The position numbers were made by a program, and so were the translations under genes. Of a stretch of 64,000 nt of DNA, positions 55,860 through 64,000 are shown in pieces (position 1 is the stretch's first letter; every line of letters begins with the position of its first letter). The notes beneath the pieces were generated by a model. That model was not told the DNA's origin. It searched no databases and was given only the letters and a program-made list of their open reading frames with translations. Source of the DNA: an uncultured Persicobacter sp. (lineage in GTDB: Bacteria > Bacteroidota > Bacteroidia > Cytophagales > Cyclobacteriaceae); NCBI GenBank assembly GCA_947498325.1, contig CANMKE010000013.1:1-64000 (forward strand). Reading direction: 5' to 3'.

Positions 55860-57638
55860 ATGAACTTTTTTAATATATCATCAAAACTATGGCTGTTCGT
55901 AATGGCAGCGATGGCGTTCTCCTCTTGTTGTAAGGAGGAAGATCAATACGGTCCTTATCAGGCACCAGCAACTGCGGAGCAAAAAGCTTTTGCCAATGCC
56001 CTGGTCGGTGAATGGACCGTGGAAAGTGCAGAGGGAGGAGAGCTTTTCGACCAAATGACGCTGACCATCAATAAAAGAGAAAACAATAAAGAAGGGGACT
56101 TTGTAGTCGAAGGCGTAACAGGTGGCAACATTTTGTTCTCTGACTACTGGTTCTTTGAAGATGGAAAATACGAAACCATTGATGTGGGCGGAACCGTTCG
56201 CGTGGCGACGATCGATCATTTGGCTTCTGAGGACATGACCATGTCTTTCACTGCCGATGAAGACGCTTATGTTTTGCATTTGGTGAAAGATGCTGAAGCT
56301 GGGCAGGGAGATAAAGACAAAGTTTATGTAACGGCATCAGGCGCCGGTGAGCAAGACGGTTCAAGCTGGGAAAATGCAATTGAAGGTAACCGTGAAGGTG
56401 GCTTGAATGCGGCTTGGGCATTGTTGGGCGAAACCGGAACGATGATGATCGAAGGTGGTCTTTACGATGTGCCTCAAACTTTGAACATCAACAACAGTGG
56501 TGCTTCTGCAACGGGCATGAAGATCATTGAGGGTGTTGATAAAGGTGCTGGATTGCCAGTGTTCGAAGGCGTATGGCAAGAAGGGGACAACAGCGTTTCA
56601 TTCATCCGTGCGAGTACAAACGCCAGCTTCTGGGCGGTGAAAAACATCATCATCAAGAACTACGCAAATGGTATCGAGACCCGTGGTCGTCATGAAACCA
56701 TCGAAATCAACAATGTGACGGTAGATAACTGTTTCTATGGTTTGTCGATTCGTGGTGGGGCAACCGCTTCAAATGCCGAGCAAGGGACACATGATGTAAC
56801 GATTGAAGGCGTAACGGTGAAGCACTTTGTGGAGTCAGCCGTGAAAATCTTCGGTGGTACTTATAAAGTTACCGTATCGAACAGCTACGCTGATCAGGGC
56901 GGTGAAGCTTTCTTCCAAGCTGGTCGTGAGAATTTCCCAATTGCTTTCAGCGTGGGTAACGACAACGACGATGAGGTCAATGACAGTGAGATCAACTTCA
57001 TCAATGTTCGTGGAGAAAATATTTACCATGCCAACTCTGGTGGATGGTGGAACGGTTATGTGTTTAACGCTGGTACCAATGCCCGCAAGATCACTTATAC
57101 CAACTGTTTTGCGAAAAATTCTACCGGTACAGGTTTCGGGGATCGCTCTCCAGCACCGGTACTGACCAACTGTATCTCGATTGCCAATACACAAAACTTC
57201 CGTTTCTGGTCAACAACAGGCGCTACGGTGGACAACTGTCTGGCGGCTTTCTCTTACCGACATGGTGGAGATGACAACCGTGCCAATACCAACAACTTCT
57301 GGACAGAAGTAGGTTCAAAGGTGACGGTTCAGAACTCAACGATTTATCAGTCATCTACTTTTGAAGTGGTTTCAAGAGGGGCTACGACCCTGACCAACTG
57401 TATCGTCAGCAACAGCCTTTACGAAGATGTGCTTTGGAACTTGGAAGGTAAAGAAGCAGAAGGTGCGGCGATTAATTGGGACAACACCATTCGCCATAAT
57501 ACTGCACAAAATGCAGACCCTGAGGATGATGGTAACGACCCTAACCTGAAAAACCCAACACAAGACTGGGACGGTATGGGCGATAACTTCGACAGTCAGG
57601 AGTATGCTGATAAAGGCTTCTCTTCGACTCGCTCCTAA
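55860..57638 (+). CDS. Beta-helix lipoprotein B (acidic cluster lost)
   Basis: 592 residues. Lipoprotein signal FSSCC (Cys22 or 23) followed by Lys-Glu-Glu-Asp, a surface-export type signature. The same small N-terminal domain as in A (about 35-140), then a beta-helix opening 'VYVTASGAGEQDGSSWENAI'. Compared with A, the first Asp is replaced ('WNGYVF', Tyr400) and 'NTDGGWDDKS' has become 'STGTGFGDRS', so three of the four acidic residues are gone, while the following 'NFRFW' Arg is kept. It probably no longer binds the catalytic calcium. It could be a surface glycan-binding protein made from a lyase fold. Same transcript as A. Confidence 0.75.
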   Translation: MNFFNISSKLWLFVMAAMAFSSCCKEEDQYGPYQAPATAEQKAFANALVGEWTVESAEGGELFDQMTLTINKRENNKEGDFVVEGVTGGNILFSDYWFFEDGKYETIDVGGTVRVATIDHLASEDMTMSFTADEDAYVLHLVKDAEAGQGDKDKVYVTASGAGEQDGSSWENAIEGNREGGLNAAWALLGETGTMMIEGGLYDVPQTLNINNSGASATGMKIIEGVDKGAGLPVFEGVWQEGDNSVSFIRASTNASFWAVKNIIIKNYANGIETRGRHETIEINNVTVDNCFYGLSIRGGATASNAEQGTHDVTIEGVTVKHFVESAVKIFGGTYKVTVSNSYADQGGEAFFQAGRENFPIAFSVGNDNDDEVNDSEINFINVRGENIYHANSGGWWNGYVFNAGTNARKITYTNCFAKNSTGTGFGDRSPAPVLTNCISIANTQNFRFWSTTGATVDNCLAAFSYRHGGDDNRANTNNFWTEVGSKVTVQNSTIYQSSTFEVVSRGATTLTNCIVSNSLYEDVLWNLEGKEAEGAAINWDNTIRHNTAQNADPEDDGNDPNLKNPTQDWDGMGDNFDSQEYADKGFSSTRS

Positions 57639-57669
57639 AAAGAAATAAAACCAATATCAATACAAAGGT

Positions 57670-57706
57670 GTGGAGGGTGCTCAGCATTCTCCACCCTGAT
57701 TTTTTT
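57670..57706 (+). terminator. Hairpin and T tract between beta-helix genes B and C
   Basis: GTGGAGGGTGC (57670-57680) pairs with GCATTCTCCAC (57684-57694), including two G-U pairs, and is followed by CCTGA and a T tract ending only 10 bp before the start of gene C. Partial termination or a processing site is likely. Confidence 0.75.
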
Positions 57707-57715
57707 CAAATTACT

Positions 57716-59758
57716 ATGACAAATTTTTTCAAAATACTAACGTTCAGCCTTTTTGCATTCGGGCTGTTCTCTTGTACCAAAGATCAACTCGACATCGGAG
57801 ATATCGATGCACACTTGCCAGCAACCAAAACACAGATCGCCAACGCGACTATTCTTAAAAGTAGTCCTTGGTTTACGGAGTCTGCCTCTGCAAACGAGGA
57901 AGTATTCAAAGACCTAAAGCTGACTTTCGAAGCCGAAGCCCACAATAAAGGCGGCGCACTGAAAGCGGAAAACATGGAAGAAGGGATCTTTGGCGACAGC
58001 TGGTTGTTCGACAAAGAAAGTGCAGTAGATTTATTGTTGAAAGGGGATTTCAGTACAGCGAAAATCTCGGAAATCGCCGAGGAAAGCTTAACGCTTACTT
58101 TCGAATATGGTGGCAAAGAAACCACTTTGGTGATGAACCATGAAGGTGGTGAGGAAACACCTGACGAAGACGAAGCAACAGAAGAGCAAATTGAAGTGGC
58201 GACCAACATTGCCCACAAATGGCAGGTGAACAGAATCGTTGATGGCGATATGGCACTGAAAGATTTGGTATTCACTTTCACGGCTGATGAGAACAACCTG
58301 GGTGGTACAATCACTGTCGAAGGCGATGAGTTCAACGGTCTGATGGCCGATAAATGGGAATTCGACGGCGATAGCCATAGCACCATCATTGTCGGTGGAA
58401 CGATCGAGGAGATGAACATCATTGAAGCCGAAGACGGAACATTAAGCGTAGATTTCACCAACGGAAATGACGCTTACGAAATGGAGTTCAAGCACTGGGT
58501 AGAGAAGATGGATGCTGATTTGTATGTAACACCAAACGGTGCAGGTTTGATGAACGGTGAGGACTTCGACAATGCCTTGGCTGCTAACAAAGAGAATGGG
58601 CTGCAAGAAGCTTATGACATGTTGCCTGCGGGATTTACTTTGTACATCGGTGGCGGTAACTACGACGTAGTGCAGCACTTGGAGATCCTTGAAGGTAACA
58701 AGACCATCGTTGGGGTGGATAATGGCGATGGATTCCCTGTTTTTGTGGGTCCTCGTTCTTTTGGCGGTGAAAGTGAAGATGTTTTCATTCAGTTAGAAGC
58801 AAGTGATGTAACAATTTCCTTCCTGAACATTAAAAAGTACTACCGTGCAATAAAAATGGGCGATGAAGGAAGTAAGTACATGAACACGACCTTAAGAGGT
58901 TTGCATTTCGAGGAGGTCTTCCAGGCTATTTTCTTAACAGATGTTACAGGTTTATCGATGGACGAAATAACAGTAGTGAGCCATGGGAAAAACGGTATCC
59001 GTATCGAAGATGCTTCAGACATTAACCTTGACAGGGTGTCTGTTACGGGTTCAAAAGCAGCATTTGATTTGGAAGATGATAGTCAAGAAGGTTTGAAGTT
59101 TGTGAACTGCTCAAATGTGGTAATGACTGAGATCACAAGTACGCATAACCACCATGAGCGTAGTGGCGATTGGAATGGTCATGGTATTGATATCGATGAA
59201 AATTGTGCTAATGTATCCATTACTGGGGCTATTCTTTCTGACAATACGGGTCAGGGGTTAAATATTGCTGCTGCTGGCGCTTCATTGGAAAATATTGTTT
59301 CCATAAGAAATAGAGAGAACTTCTCGATCAAGGGTTATGGAACGACAAACATGGTGAATTGTGCCTCTTTGTATGCCAAAAATCACCGTGGTGAAGGGCA
59401 GTTGTATGGTGTTCGTGTGGGCCAGGGACGTGGTGCGCAGCCGATCATTGTAAACATGACCAATTGTACATTGTACAATTCAGGTGATTACTGGGGTTCT
59501 GAGGCGCGTATTGAGCAGCAATCAACGGTAACAATGACAGATTGTATCGTTGCAAAAAATATCGGTAGCCGCGTGATGACCGATACGAAGCAGGATGCTG
59601 AATTCATTTTCGATGGCACGATCTTGTCTAATGCGAATAATGCAGAAGATGGTTCAGATGCAGTTCCTAATTTCAATAATGATGATGCAGAATGGAACGG
59701 TCAAGGAGATGCTTTCAACTCTCAAGTGTACCCAACAAAAGGCTTTCGCCAAAACTAA
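57716..59758 (+). CDS. Beta-helix lipoprotein C (two N-terminal domains, acidic cluster lost)
   Basis: Started at the ATG at 57716 (the GTG at 57668 lies inside the preceding hairpin), giving 680 residues. The lipoprotein signal ends LFSC (Cys20), followed by Thr-Lys-Asp. Two tandem copies of the small N-terminal domain are present (about 35-140 and 165-265; compare 'HNKGGALKAENMEEGIFGDSWLFD' with 'NNLGGTITVEGDEFNGLMADKWEFD'). The beta-helix opens 'LYVTPNGAGLMNGEDFDNAL'. The acidic cluster seen in A is replaced: 'WNGHGID' and 'NTGQGLNIAA', and the Arg motif reads 'NFSIKG'. Catalysis by an A-like mechanism seems impossible; a binding role is more likely. A strong terminator follows. Confidence 0.75.
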   Translation: MTNFFKILTFSLFAFGLFSCTKDQLDIGDIDAHLPATKTQIANATILKSSPWFTESASANEEVFKDLKLTFEAEAHNKGGALKAENMEEGIFGDSWLFDKESAVDLLLKGDFSTAKISEIAEESLTLTFEYGGKETTLVMNHEGGEETPDEDEATEEQIEVATNIAHKWQVNRIVDGDMALKDLVFTFTADENNLGGTITVEGDEFNGLMADKWEFDGDSHSTIIVGGTIEEMNIIEAEDGTLSVDFTNGNDAYEMEFKHWVEKMDADLYVTPNGAGLMNGEDFDNALAANKENGLQEAYDMLPAGFTLYIGGGNYDVVQHLEILEGNKTIVGVDNGDGFPVFVGPRSFGGESEDVFIQLEASDVTISFLNIKKYYRAIKMGDEGSKYMNTTLRGLHFEEVFQAIFLTDVTGLSMDEITVVSHGKNGIRIEDASDINLDRVSVTGSKAAFDLEDDSQEGLKFVNCSNVVMTEITSTHNHHERSGDWNGHGIDIDENCANVSITGAILSDNTGQGLNIAAAGASLENIVSIRNRENFSIKGYGTTNMVNCASLYAKNHRGEGQLYGVRVGQGRGAQPIIVNMTNCTLYNSGDYWGSEARIEQQSTVTMTDCIVAKNIGSRVMTDTKQDAEFIFDGTILSNANNAEDGSDAVPNFNNDDAEWNGQGDAFNSQVYPTKGFRQN

Positions 59759-59792
59759 TTTTTAGATAAAGTATAAAGTCCGAATTAAATAT

Positions 59793-59825
59793 AAAAGGCC
59801 TGGAGGGAAACTTCAGGCCTTTTTC
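59793..59825 (+). terminator. Rho-independent terminator after beta-helix gene C
   Basis: AAAAGGCCTGGAG (59793-59805) pairs with the complement at 59811-59823 around a GGAAA loop, and the T tract follows. Ends the SusCD-A-B-C transcript. Confidence 0.92.
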
Positions 59826-60108
59826 TATGCCCTAAATTTTTTTATTCATTCCTTAAAAATCATCAGAAGATAAGGTTGCTGCGATGGACGACCGCAAAGG
59901 GGAAAGACGTAACAATAGCGGTGCCATAACCTTTGTGCTTTTTTCTTTGGTGGGTCATGTCTTCAGTACCCATTTGAAATTAAAAGCCAACCTGCTTCAG
60001 CGTTTTTTTGGCAGTTAGGGCAGGGGTGCTTCTTTGGTAAATTCGGAGTTGCGATCAGCTGGGGGCGCCTTGTTTTACAAAATACCCGCTATTTTTCCCA
60101 TCAGCATA

Positions 60109-60142
60109 TAGGGTTTTTGTCTTTTAAGGGATTACAGTAGTG
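60109..60142 (+). promoter_or_regulatory. Candidate ECF-sigma promoter before beta-helix gene D
   Basis: TAGGGTTTTT (60109-60118), 16 nt, then CAGTAGTG (60135-60142), with GGATTA before the second box. Same two boxes and spacing as at 42450 and 48618. It ends 41 bp before the ATG at 60184. The rest of 59826-60108 has no gene that I can support. Confidence 0.7.
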
Positions 60143-60183
60143 AGGTCATCAGGTGATGAAGGTTTCTCGATACTATTTTGAAG

Positions 60184-61587
60184 ATGGTGAAGAATTTTTT
60201 TAGTTGTTTATTTGTATGCACATTACTGATTAGCTGTAGTAATTATACAGAAAAATCAGATAGTGATCACAATATTTATGTTAGTCCGTTAGGTGCAGGA
60301 GATCAGTCGGGAGCAGATACGAAAAATGCGATTGCCCTGACCGACCAACAGGTTTTCAGTACGCTTTGGCAGGACTTGCAGGCAGGTGATACCCTTTTTT
60401 TAGGGGCAGGAATTTATGAAATCCCTGAAGGGATCATCCTGAACAGTGGTGGTACAGCCACGGCGCCCAAAGTGCTGATGGGCGAAGCTCACGGCGGAAA
60501 AAACATGGTCGTTTTCAAGGGACCCTGGCAATGGACGGATCAGCAGCGTACAAGCGCGATTAAAGTGGCAAAAGGGGTCAGTAACTGGGTCATTGCACAG
60601 TTAAATATCAAGCACTTTTACTATGGAGTGGAAACCACTGGTCAGCATGAAAATATTCAGATGAATCACCTGTTGGTGGATCATATGAATGACGGTATTT
60701 TATTGCTCGGAGGCGCAACAACGCAAGCGCCTTTGGCGGGAACAAAAAATGTAGAAATTACAGACTGCCAGTTTACCCACTATTCCAAGCGTGGAATTCG
60801 CATTAAAGGGGGTAACAATAAGGTGGTGATCAGGGATTGCGATGCCGATCAGGGCGGAGAGGCTTACTGGTATGAGGGCAACTTTCCGATGAGTTATCAG
60901 GTGTCGGACAATCGCCAGTCGGAAAAAATCATCGACCGTGACATTCAGTTTATCAATGTCAGTGGAGGGAATAACTTCCATAAAACCAAAAGCAAAGCAC
61001 TGAAAGGTTATTGGAATGCAGATGGCTTTACGGCGGAACGCCACGCCCGGGATATTCAGTACATCAATTGTGTGGCTTACAATAATACTGATGGCGGATG
61101 GGATGATAAGTCGCCCAACCCTGTGCTCAAAAACTGCAAAGCCATTAACAACAAAAGAAGTTACCGATTCTGGGCTTTTGAAGCCGCTAAATTATACAAT
61201 TGCTTGAGCATCTACCCAACACTTTTTGGTGGGGTGGGCGACAGCTACGCCATATGGGCAGGCAAAGAAGCCCGACTGGAACTCTATAATTGCACCCTGT
61301 TCAACAGTCAGCATGAGGAAATTGGCGCCGAAGGTGGAACAGTGGTCCTGAAGGATTGCATTATTGCCAATGACCGTTCCGACAGACCGCTCACTGTGGA
61401 GCGTTTCGGAGGGAAGGTGATCATGGACGAGTCCAATGAAACATTCAGCAATGGCACCGAAGGGGAGGACCCAAAGTTCAATGACCCCGCTTTGCAAAAG
61501 TGGTACGAACTGACCGATCAGTTTAATAGCCAGACGTTCAAAGGGGCCAAAGGCTATCATTTCCCCAATAAAAAAGCATCGACATAA
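60184..61587 (+). CDS. Beta-helix lipoprotein D (PL9-like acidic cluster intact, no N-terminal extra domain)
   Basis: The frame opens with TTG at 60178; the ATG at 60184 is preferred (467 residues). Lipoprotein signal LLISC, then directly the beta-helix ('IYVSPLGAGDQSGADTKNAI'). It lacks the small N-terminal domain of A-C. The cluster is complete: Asp280 in 'WNADGF' and Asp303, Asp307 and Asp308 in 'NTDGGWDDKS', with the 'SYRFW' Arg following. It is very like A over the helix ('ITDCQFTHYSKRGIRIKGGN' and A's matching segment). It heads its own transcription unit with the ECF-type promoter and is followed 20 bp later by the GH3 gene. Likely surface or periplasmic lyase. Confidence 0.8.
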   Translation: MVKNFFSCLFVCTLLISCSNYTEKSDSDHNIYVSPLGAGDQSGADTKNAIALTDQQVFSTLWQDLQAGDTLFLGAGIYEIPEGIILNSGGTATAPKVLMGEAHGGKNMVVFKGPWQWTDQQRTSAIKVAKGVSNWVIAQLNIKHFYYGVETTGQHENIQMNHLLVDHMNDGILLLGGATTQAPLAGTKNVEITDCQFTHYSKRGIRIKGGNNKVVIRDCDADQGGEAYWYEGNFPMSYQVSDNRQSEKIIDRDIQFINVSGGNNFHKTKSKALKGYWNADGFTAERHARDIQYINCVAYNNTDGGWDDKSPNPVLKNCKAINNKRSYRFWAFEAAKLYNCLSIYPTLFGGVGDSYAIWAGKEARLELYNCTLFNSQHEEIGAEGGTVVLKDCIIANDRSDRPLTVERFGGKVIMDESNETFSNGTEGEDPKFNDPALQKWYELTDQFNSQTFKGAKGYHFPNKKAST

Positions 61588-61607
61588 CACTACATAATAC
61601 AATTTAG

Positions 61608-64000
61608 ATGAAGACGAACATTTTTTACATATTGGCATTTTTCTTTGCCCTTCCTTTGGCCTCGCAGGCGCAAGAAGTGAATGGAGAGGTAAATTGGTCA
61701 TTTTTGGACATGAACCTCCCGATGGAGGAACGAGTAGATATTTTGGTAAATCAGATGACTTTGAAAGAGAAAACAAGTCAGATGATTTATACCTCTCCAG
61801 CCATCTCAAGGCTGAAAGTTCCGGAATATAACTGGTGGAATGAGTCTTTGCATGGGGTAGCCCGTGCAGGTTATGCGACCGTTTTCCCACAGTCAATTAC
61901 GGTGGCAGCAGCATGGAATGAAGCGTTGGTGAAGGAAGTGGCAACGGCAATTTCTGATGAGGCACGCGCAAAACACCACGAGTTTGTACGTGGAAATCAG
62001 CGTGGCATTTATCAGGGCTTGAACATGTGGTCACCGAATGTGAATATTTTCCGCGACCCTCGCTGGGGCCGTGGTCATGAGACTTACGGGGAAGATCCAT
62101 ACCTGACCAGCCGCCTGGGCTATCAGTATGTTACGGGCCTTCAGGGCGACGATGACAAATACCTGAAGTTGGTGGCGACTGCCAAGCACTATGCCGTGCA
62201 TTCAGGTCCAGAAAAATTGCGTCATGAGTTTGATGCCAACGTTTCTGATCGTGATTTGTACGAAACCTATTTGCCCGCTTTCAAAACGTTGGTGAAAGAT
62301 GCCAAGGTGTATTCTGTAATGGGAGCCTATAACCTGTTCCGCGGAAAGCCTTGTTGCGCCAACCCTTACCTGCACAGCATTTTGCGTGACGACTGGGGAT
62401 TTGATGGCTATATTGTGTCGGATTGTTGGGCGGTACGTGATTTTTATACCCACCAACCAACAGCCAAAGATGCCGCAGAGGCGTCAGCAATCGCAGTGCG
62501 TAATGGTACCAACCTTAATTGTGGTAGTGCTTATGCGCATTTGGATGAAGCCATCGAGCGTGGTTTGTTGAACGAAGAAGATATCAATATTTCTGTAAAG
62601 CGTATCTTCTTGGCACGTTTCAAAATGGGGATGTTCGATGAGGCTGACAGCTATGCCTATGGCCGCATTCCTTACAGCGTAAATTGTTCTGATGAGCACA
62701 ACGGATTGTCGAGAAAAGCCGCACAGGAAAGTATTATTTTGCTGAAAAATCAGGCGCAGACTTTACCGCTGAAAAAGAACCTGAAGAAAATTGCAGTCAT
62801 TGGCCCGAATGCCGATAACTGGGAAGCACTGGTAGGGAACTACCACGGGTTGCCAAAAAATCCGATCACCGTTTTAGAAGGTATAAAAAATAAAGTAGGC
62901 CACGATGTAGAGGTCGCTTATGCGGAAGGAAGTCACCTTGCTGAAGGGATTTCGAACCTGACTGTTATTCCTTCGGCCTATTTCCAAACCGAAGACGGTC
63001 AGCAGGGAATTACAGGCGAGTATTTTAATAACAGAGATTGGTCGGGAACGCCTTTGTACACTCGTAAAGACGATAATATCGATTTTTATTGGGAGCAAAA
63101 TCCTCCTTCTTCCAAAATGGAAGATGACAACTATTCTGTAAAATGGACGGGCTATTTGGTGCCACCTACCACGGGCGATTACCGTATTGGCGTGTGGTCA
63201 ATGCCAAAGGTGATTTTGGAGCTTGATGGCGAAGAGATTTTCAAGGCAGGAAACCCTCACCACGCTTCATATCTGGAAGAAAAAGTTCACCTGCAGGCGG
63301 GAAAAAGATATAAAGTAACCTATTTCTATTCTAATCACACTGGTGATGGCGATGCTAAAATGTTATGGTCAATGCCAAACGATCAGCAACTCGAGCAGGC
63401 CGTAGCGTTGGCAGAATCTTCGGATGTTGCCGTGGTGGTATTGGGCTTGTCGCAACGCCTCGAAGGGGAAGAAGGCAGTAACATGCCTAAAGACCTTGAA
63501 GGTTTTGAAGAGGGCGACCGTACGCACCTGAAATTGCCTCAACAACAGCAGGAATTGCTGAAAGCGGTACAGGCAACGGGCAAACCTACCGTTTTGGTAC
63601 TGATGACCGGTAGTGCGGTGGCCATTAACTGGGCGCAGGAAAATGTGCCGGCGATCATGCAAGCGGGTTACCCTGGACAGCAGGGAGGAAACGCCATTGC
63701 CGATGTGCTTTTTGGCGATTACAATCCTGCCGGACGTTTGCCAGTAACGTATTACAAATCGGTGGATCAATTGCCAGCGTTCACCAATTACGACATGCAA
63801 GGCAGAACGTACCGCTACTTCAAAGGCGATGCTTTGTATGATTTTGGTTACGGTTTGAGCTACACTACTTTCGATTACAAAGATTTGATCGTTGCCAAAA
63901 AAGTACAAAATGGTCAAGAGGTGAAAGTGTCGGTAACAGTTGAAAATACGGGCGATTTCGACGGGGATGAAGTGGTTCAGGTTTACTTGACCGATGACAA
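61608..64000 (+). CDS. Glycoside hydrolase family 3 enzyme with PA14 insert (cut by window end)
   Basis: ATG at 61608; the frame is open to the last base (797 codons seen), so the C-terminus is missing. Signal peptide ends SQAQ. The GH3 N-terminal barrel (about 35-320) includes 'WWNESLHGVARAG', 'WSPNVNIFRDPRWGRGHETYGEDP' and the nucleophile Asp272 in 'GYIVSDCWAV'. The GH3 C-domain is interrupted by a PA14 domain (about 467-590; 'GITGEYFNNRDWSGTPLY' onward) and resumes with 'VVVLGLSQRLEGEEGSNM'. An FN3-like end begins after 'LYDFGYGLSYTTFDY'. Layout fits beta-xylosidase/beta-glucosidase-type GH3 enzymes. Second gene of the D-GH3 unit. Confidence 0.92.
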   Translation, partial: MKTNIFYILAFFFALPLASQAQEVNGEVNWSFLDMNLPMEERVDILVNQMTLKEKTSQMIYTSPAISRLKVPEYNWWNESLHGVARAGYATVFPQSITVAAAWNEALVKEVATAISDEARAKHHEFVRGNQRGIYQGLNMWSPNVNIFRDPRWGRGHETYGEDPYLTSRLGYQYVTGLQGDDDKYLKLVATAKHYAVHSGPEKLRHEFDANVSDRDLYETYLPAFKTLVKDAKVYSVMGAYNLFRGKPCCANPYLHSILRDDWGFDGYIVSDCWAVRDFYTHQPTAKDAAEASAIAVRNGTNLNCGSAYAHLDEAIERGLLNEEDINISVKRIFLARFKMGMFDEADSYAYGRIPYSVNCSDEHNGLSRKAAQESIILLKNQAQTLPLKKNLKKIAVIGPNADNWEALVGNYHGLPKNPITVLEGIKNKVGHDVEVAYAEGSHLAEGISNLTVIPSAYFQTEDGQQGITGEYFNNRDWSGTPLYTRKDDNIDFYWEQNPPSSKMEDDNYSVKWTGYLVPPTTGDYRIGVWSMPKVILELDGEEIFKAGNPHHASYLEEKVHLQAGKRYKVTYFYSNHTGDGDAKMLWSMPNDQQLEQAVALAESSDVAVVVLGLSQRLEGEEGSNMPKDLEGFEEGDRTHLKLPQQQQELLKAVQATGKPTVLVLMTGSAVAINWAQENVPAIMQAGYPGQQGGNAIADVLFGDYNPAGRLPVTYYKSVDQLPAFTNYDMQGRTYRYFKGDALYDFGYGLSYTTFDYKDLIVAKKVQNGQEVKVSVTVENTGDFDGDEVVQVYLTDD

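Overview
The window looks like a chromosomal segment of a marine-type, polysaccharide-degrading member of the Bacteroidota, probably order Cytophagales. The evidence is three SusC/SusD pairs, lipoproteins with a Cys-Lys-acidic export signature, giant secreted proteins with C-terminal type IX secretion (T9SS) sorting domains, a FecR-type anti-sigma factor and a candidate TAnnTTTG promoter box. No rRNA, tRNA, CRISPR array or intact transposase gene was seen. All family calls come from reading translations by eye; no database search was run.

Layout. 0-2.9 kb (minus strand): a small DUF6933-like protein, a DUF421/YetF-like membrane protein and a membrane-anchored AraC-type regulator. 3.3-18.7 kb (plus): a first Sus-like locus, made of a coiled-coil/leucine-rich lipoprotein, SusC, SusD, a FISUMP-domain lipoprotein and a 2494-residue subtilisin with a T9SS tail. 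It resembles a protein- or peptide-harvesting (RagAB-like) locus more than a glycan locus. 19-20.6 kb: an orphan membrane histidine kinase. 21.7-26.5 kb: a second SusC/SusD pair. 26.8-32 kb: an unknown lipoprotein, a GH43-type enzyme and a large Asp-box beta-propeller with a T9SS tail. 32.2-34.7 kb: a non-coding array of four 661-bp repeats, each holding a 194-bp inverted repeat built from nested short palindromes. 34.9-37.5 kb (minus): a small unknown protein and an NfeD-like/flotillin operon. 37.9-41.9 kb: a second Asp-box beta-propeller with FN3, carbohydrate-binding and T9SS domains.

42.4-64 kb holds what looks like one regulon: FecR, GH105 hydrolase and S1 sulfatase; a beta-helix lipoprotein; an STN-domain SusC and its SusD; four paralogous beta-helix lipoproteins (A-D); and a GH3 enzyme with a PA14 insert that runs off the window. 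Three transcription starts in this block (before FecR, before SusC, before beta-helix D) share a 34-bp two-box element, TAGGGTWTTT - 16 nt - MAGTAGTG. A weaker fourth copy lies about 0.5 kb upstream of FecR. The conserved spacing, together with a FecR and an STN-SusC but no sigma gene, suggests these are promoters of an ECF sigma factor encoded elsewhere.

Proposed working of the last locus (inference): secreted and surface lyase-like beta-helix proteins cut a uronate-containing, probably sulfated polysaccharide; SusCD imports the oligomers; GH105 removes the unsaturated uronate ends; the sulfatase and GH3 finish the job. Two of the four beta-helix paralogues keep a pectate-lyase-9-like acidic cluster and two have lost it, which suggests a split into catalytic and binding members.
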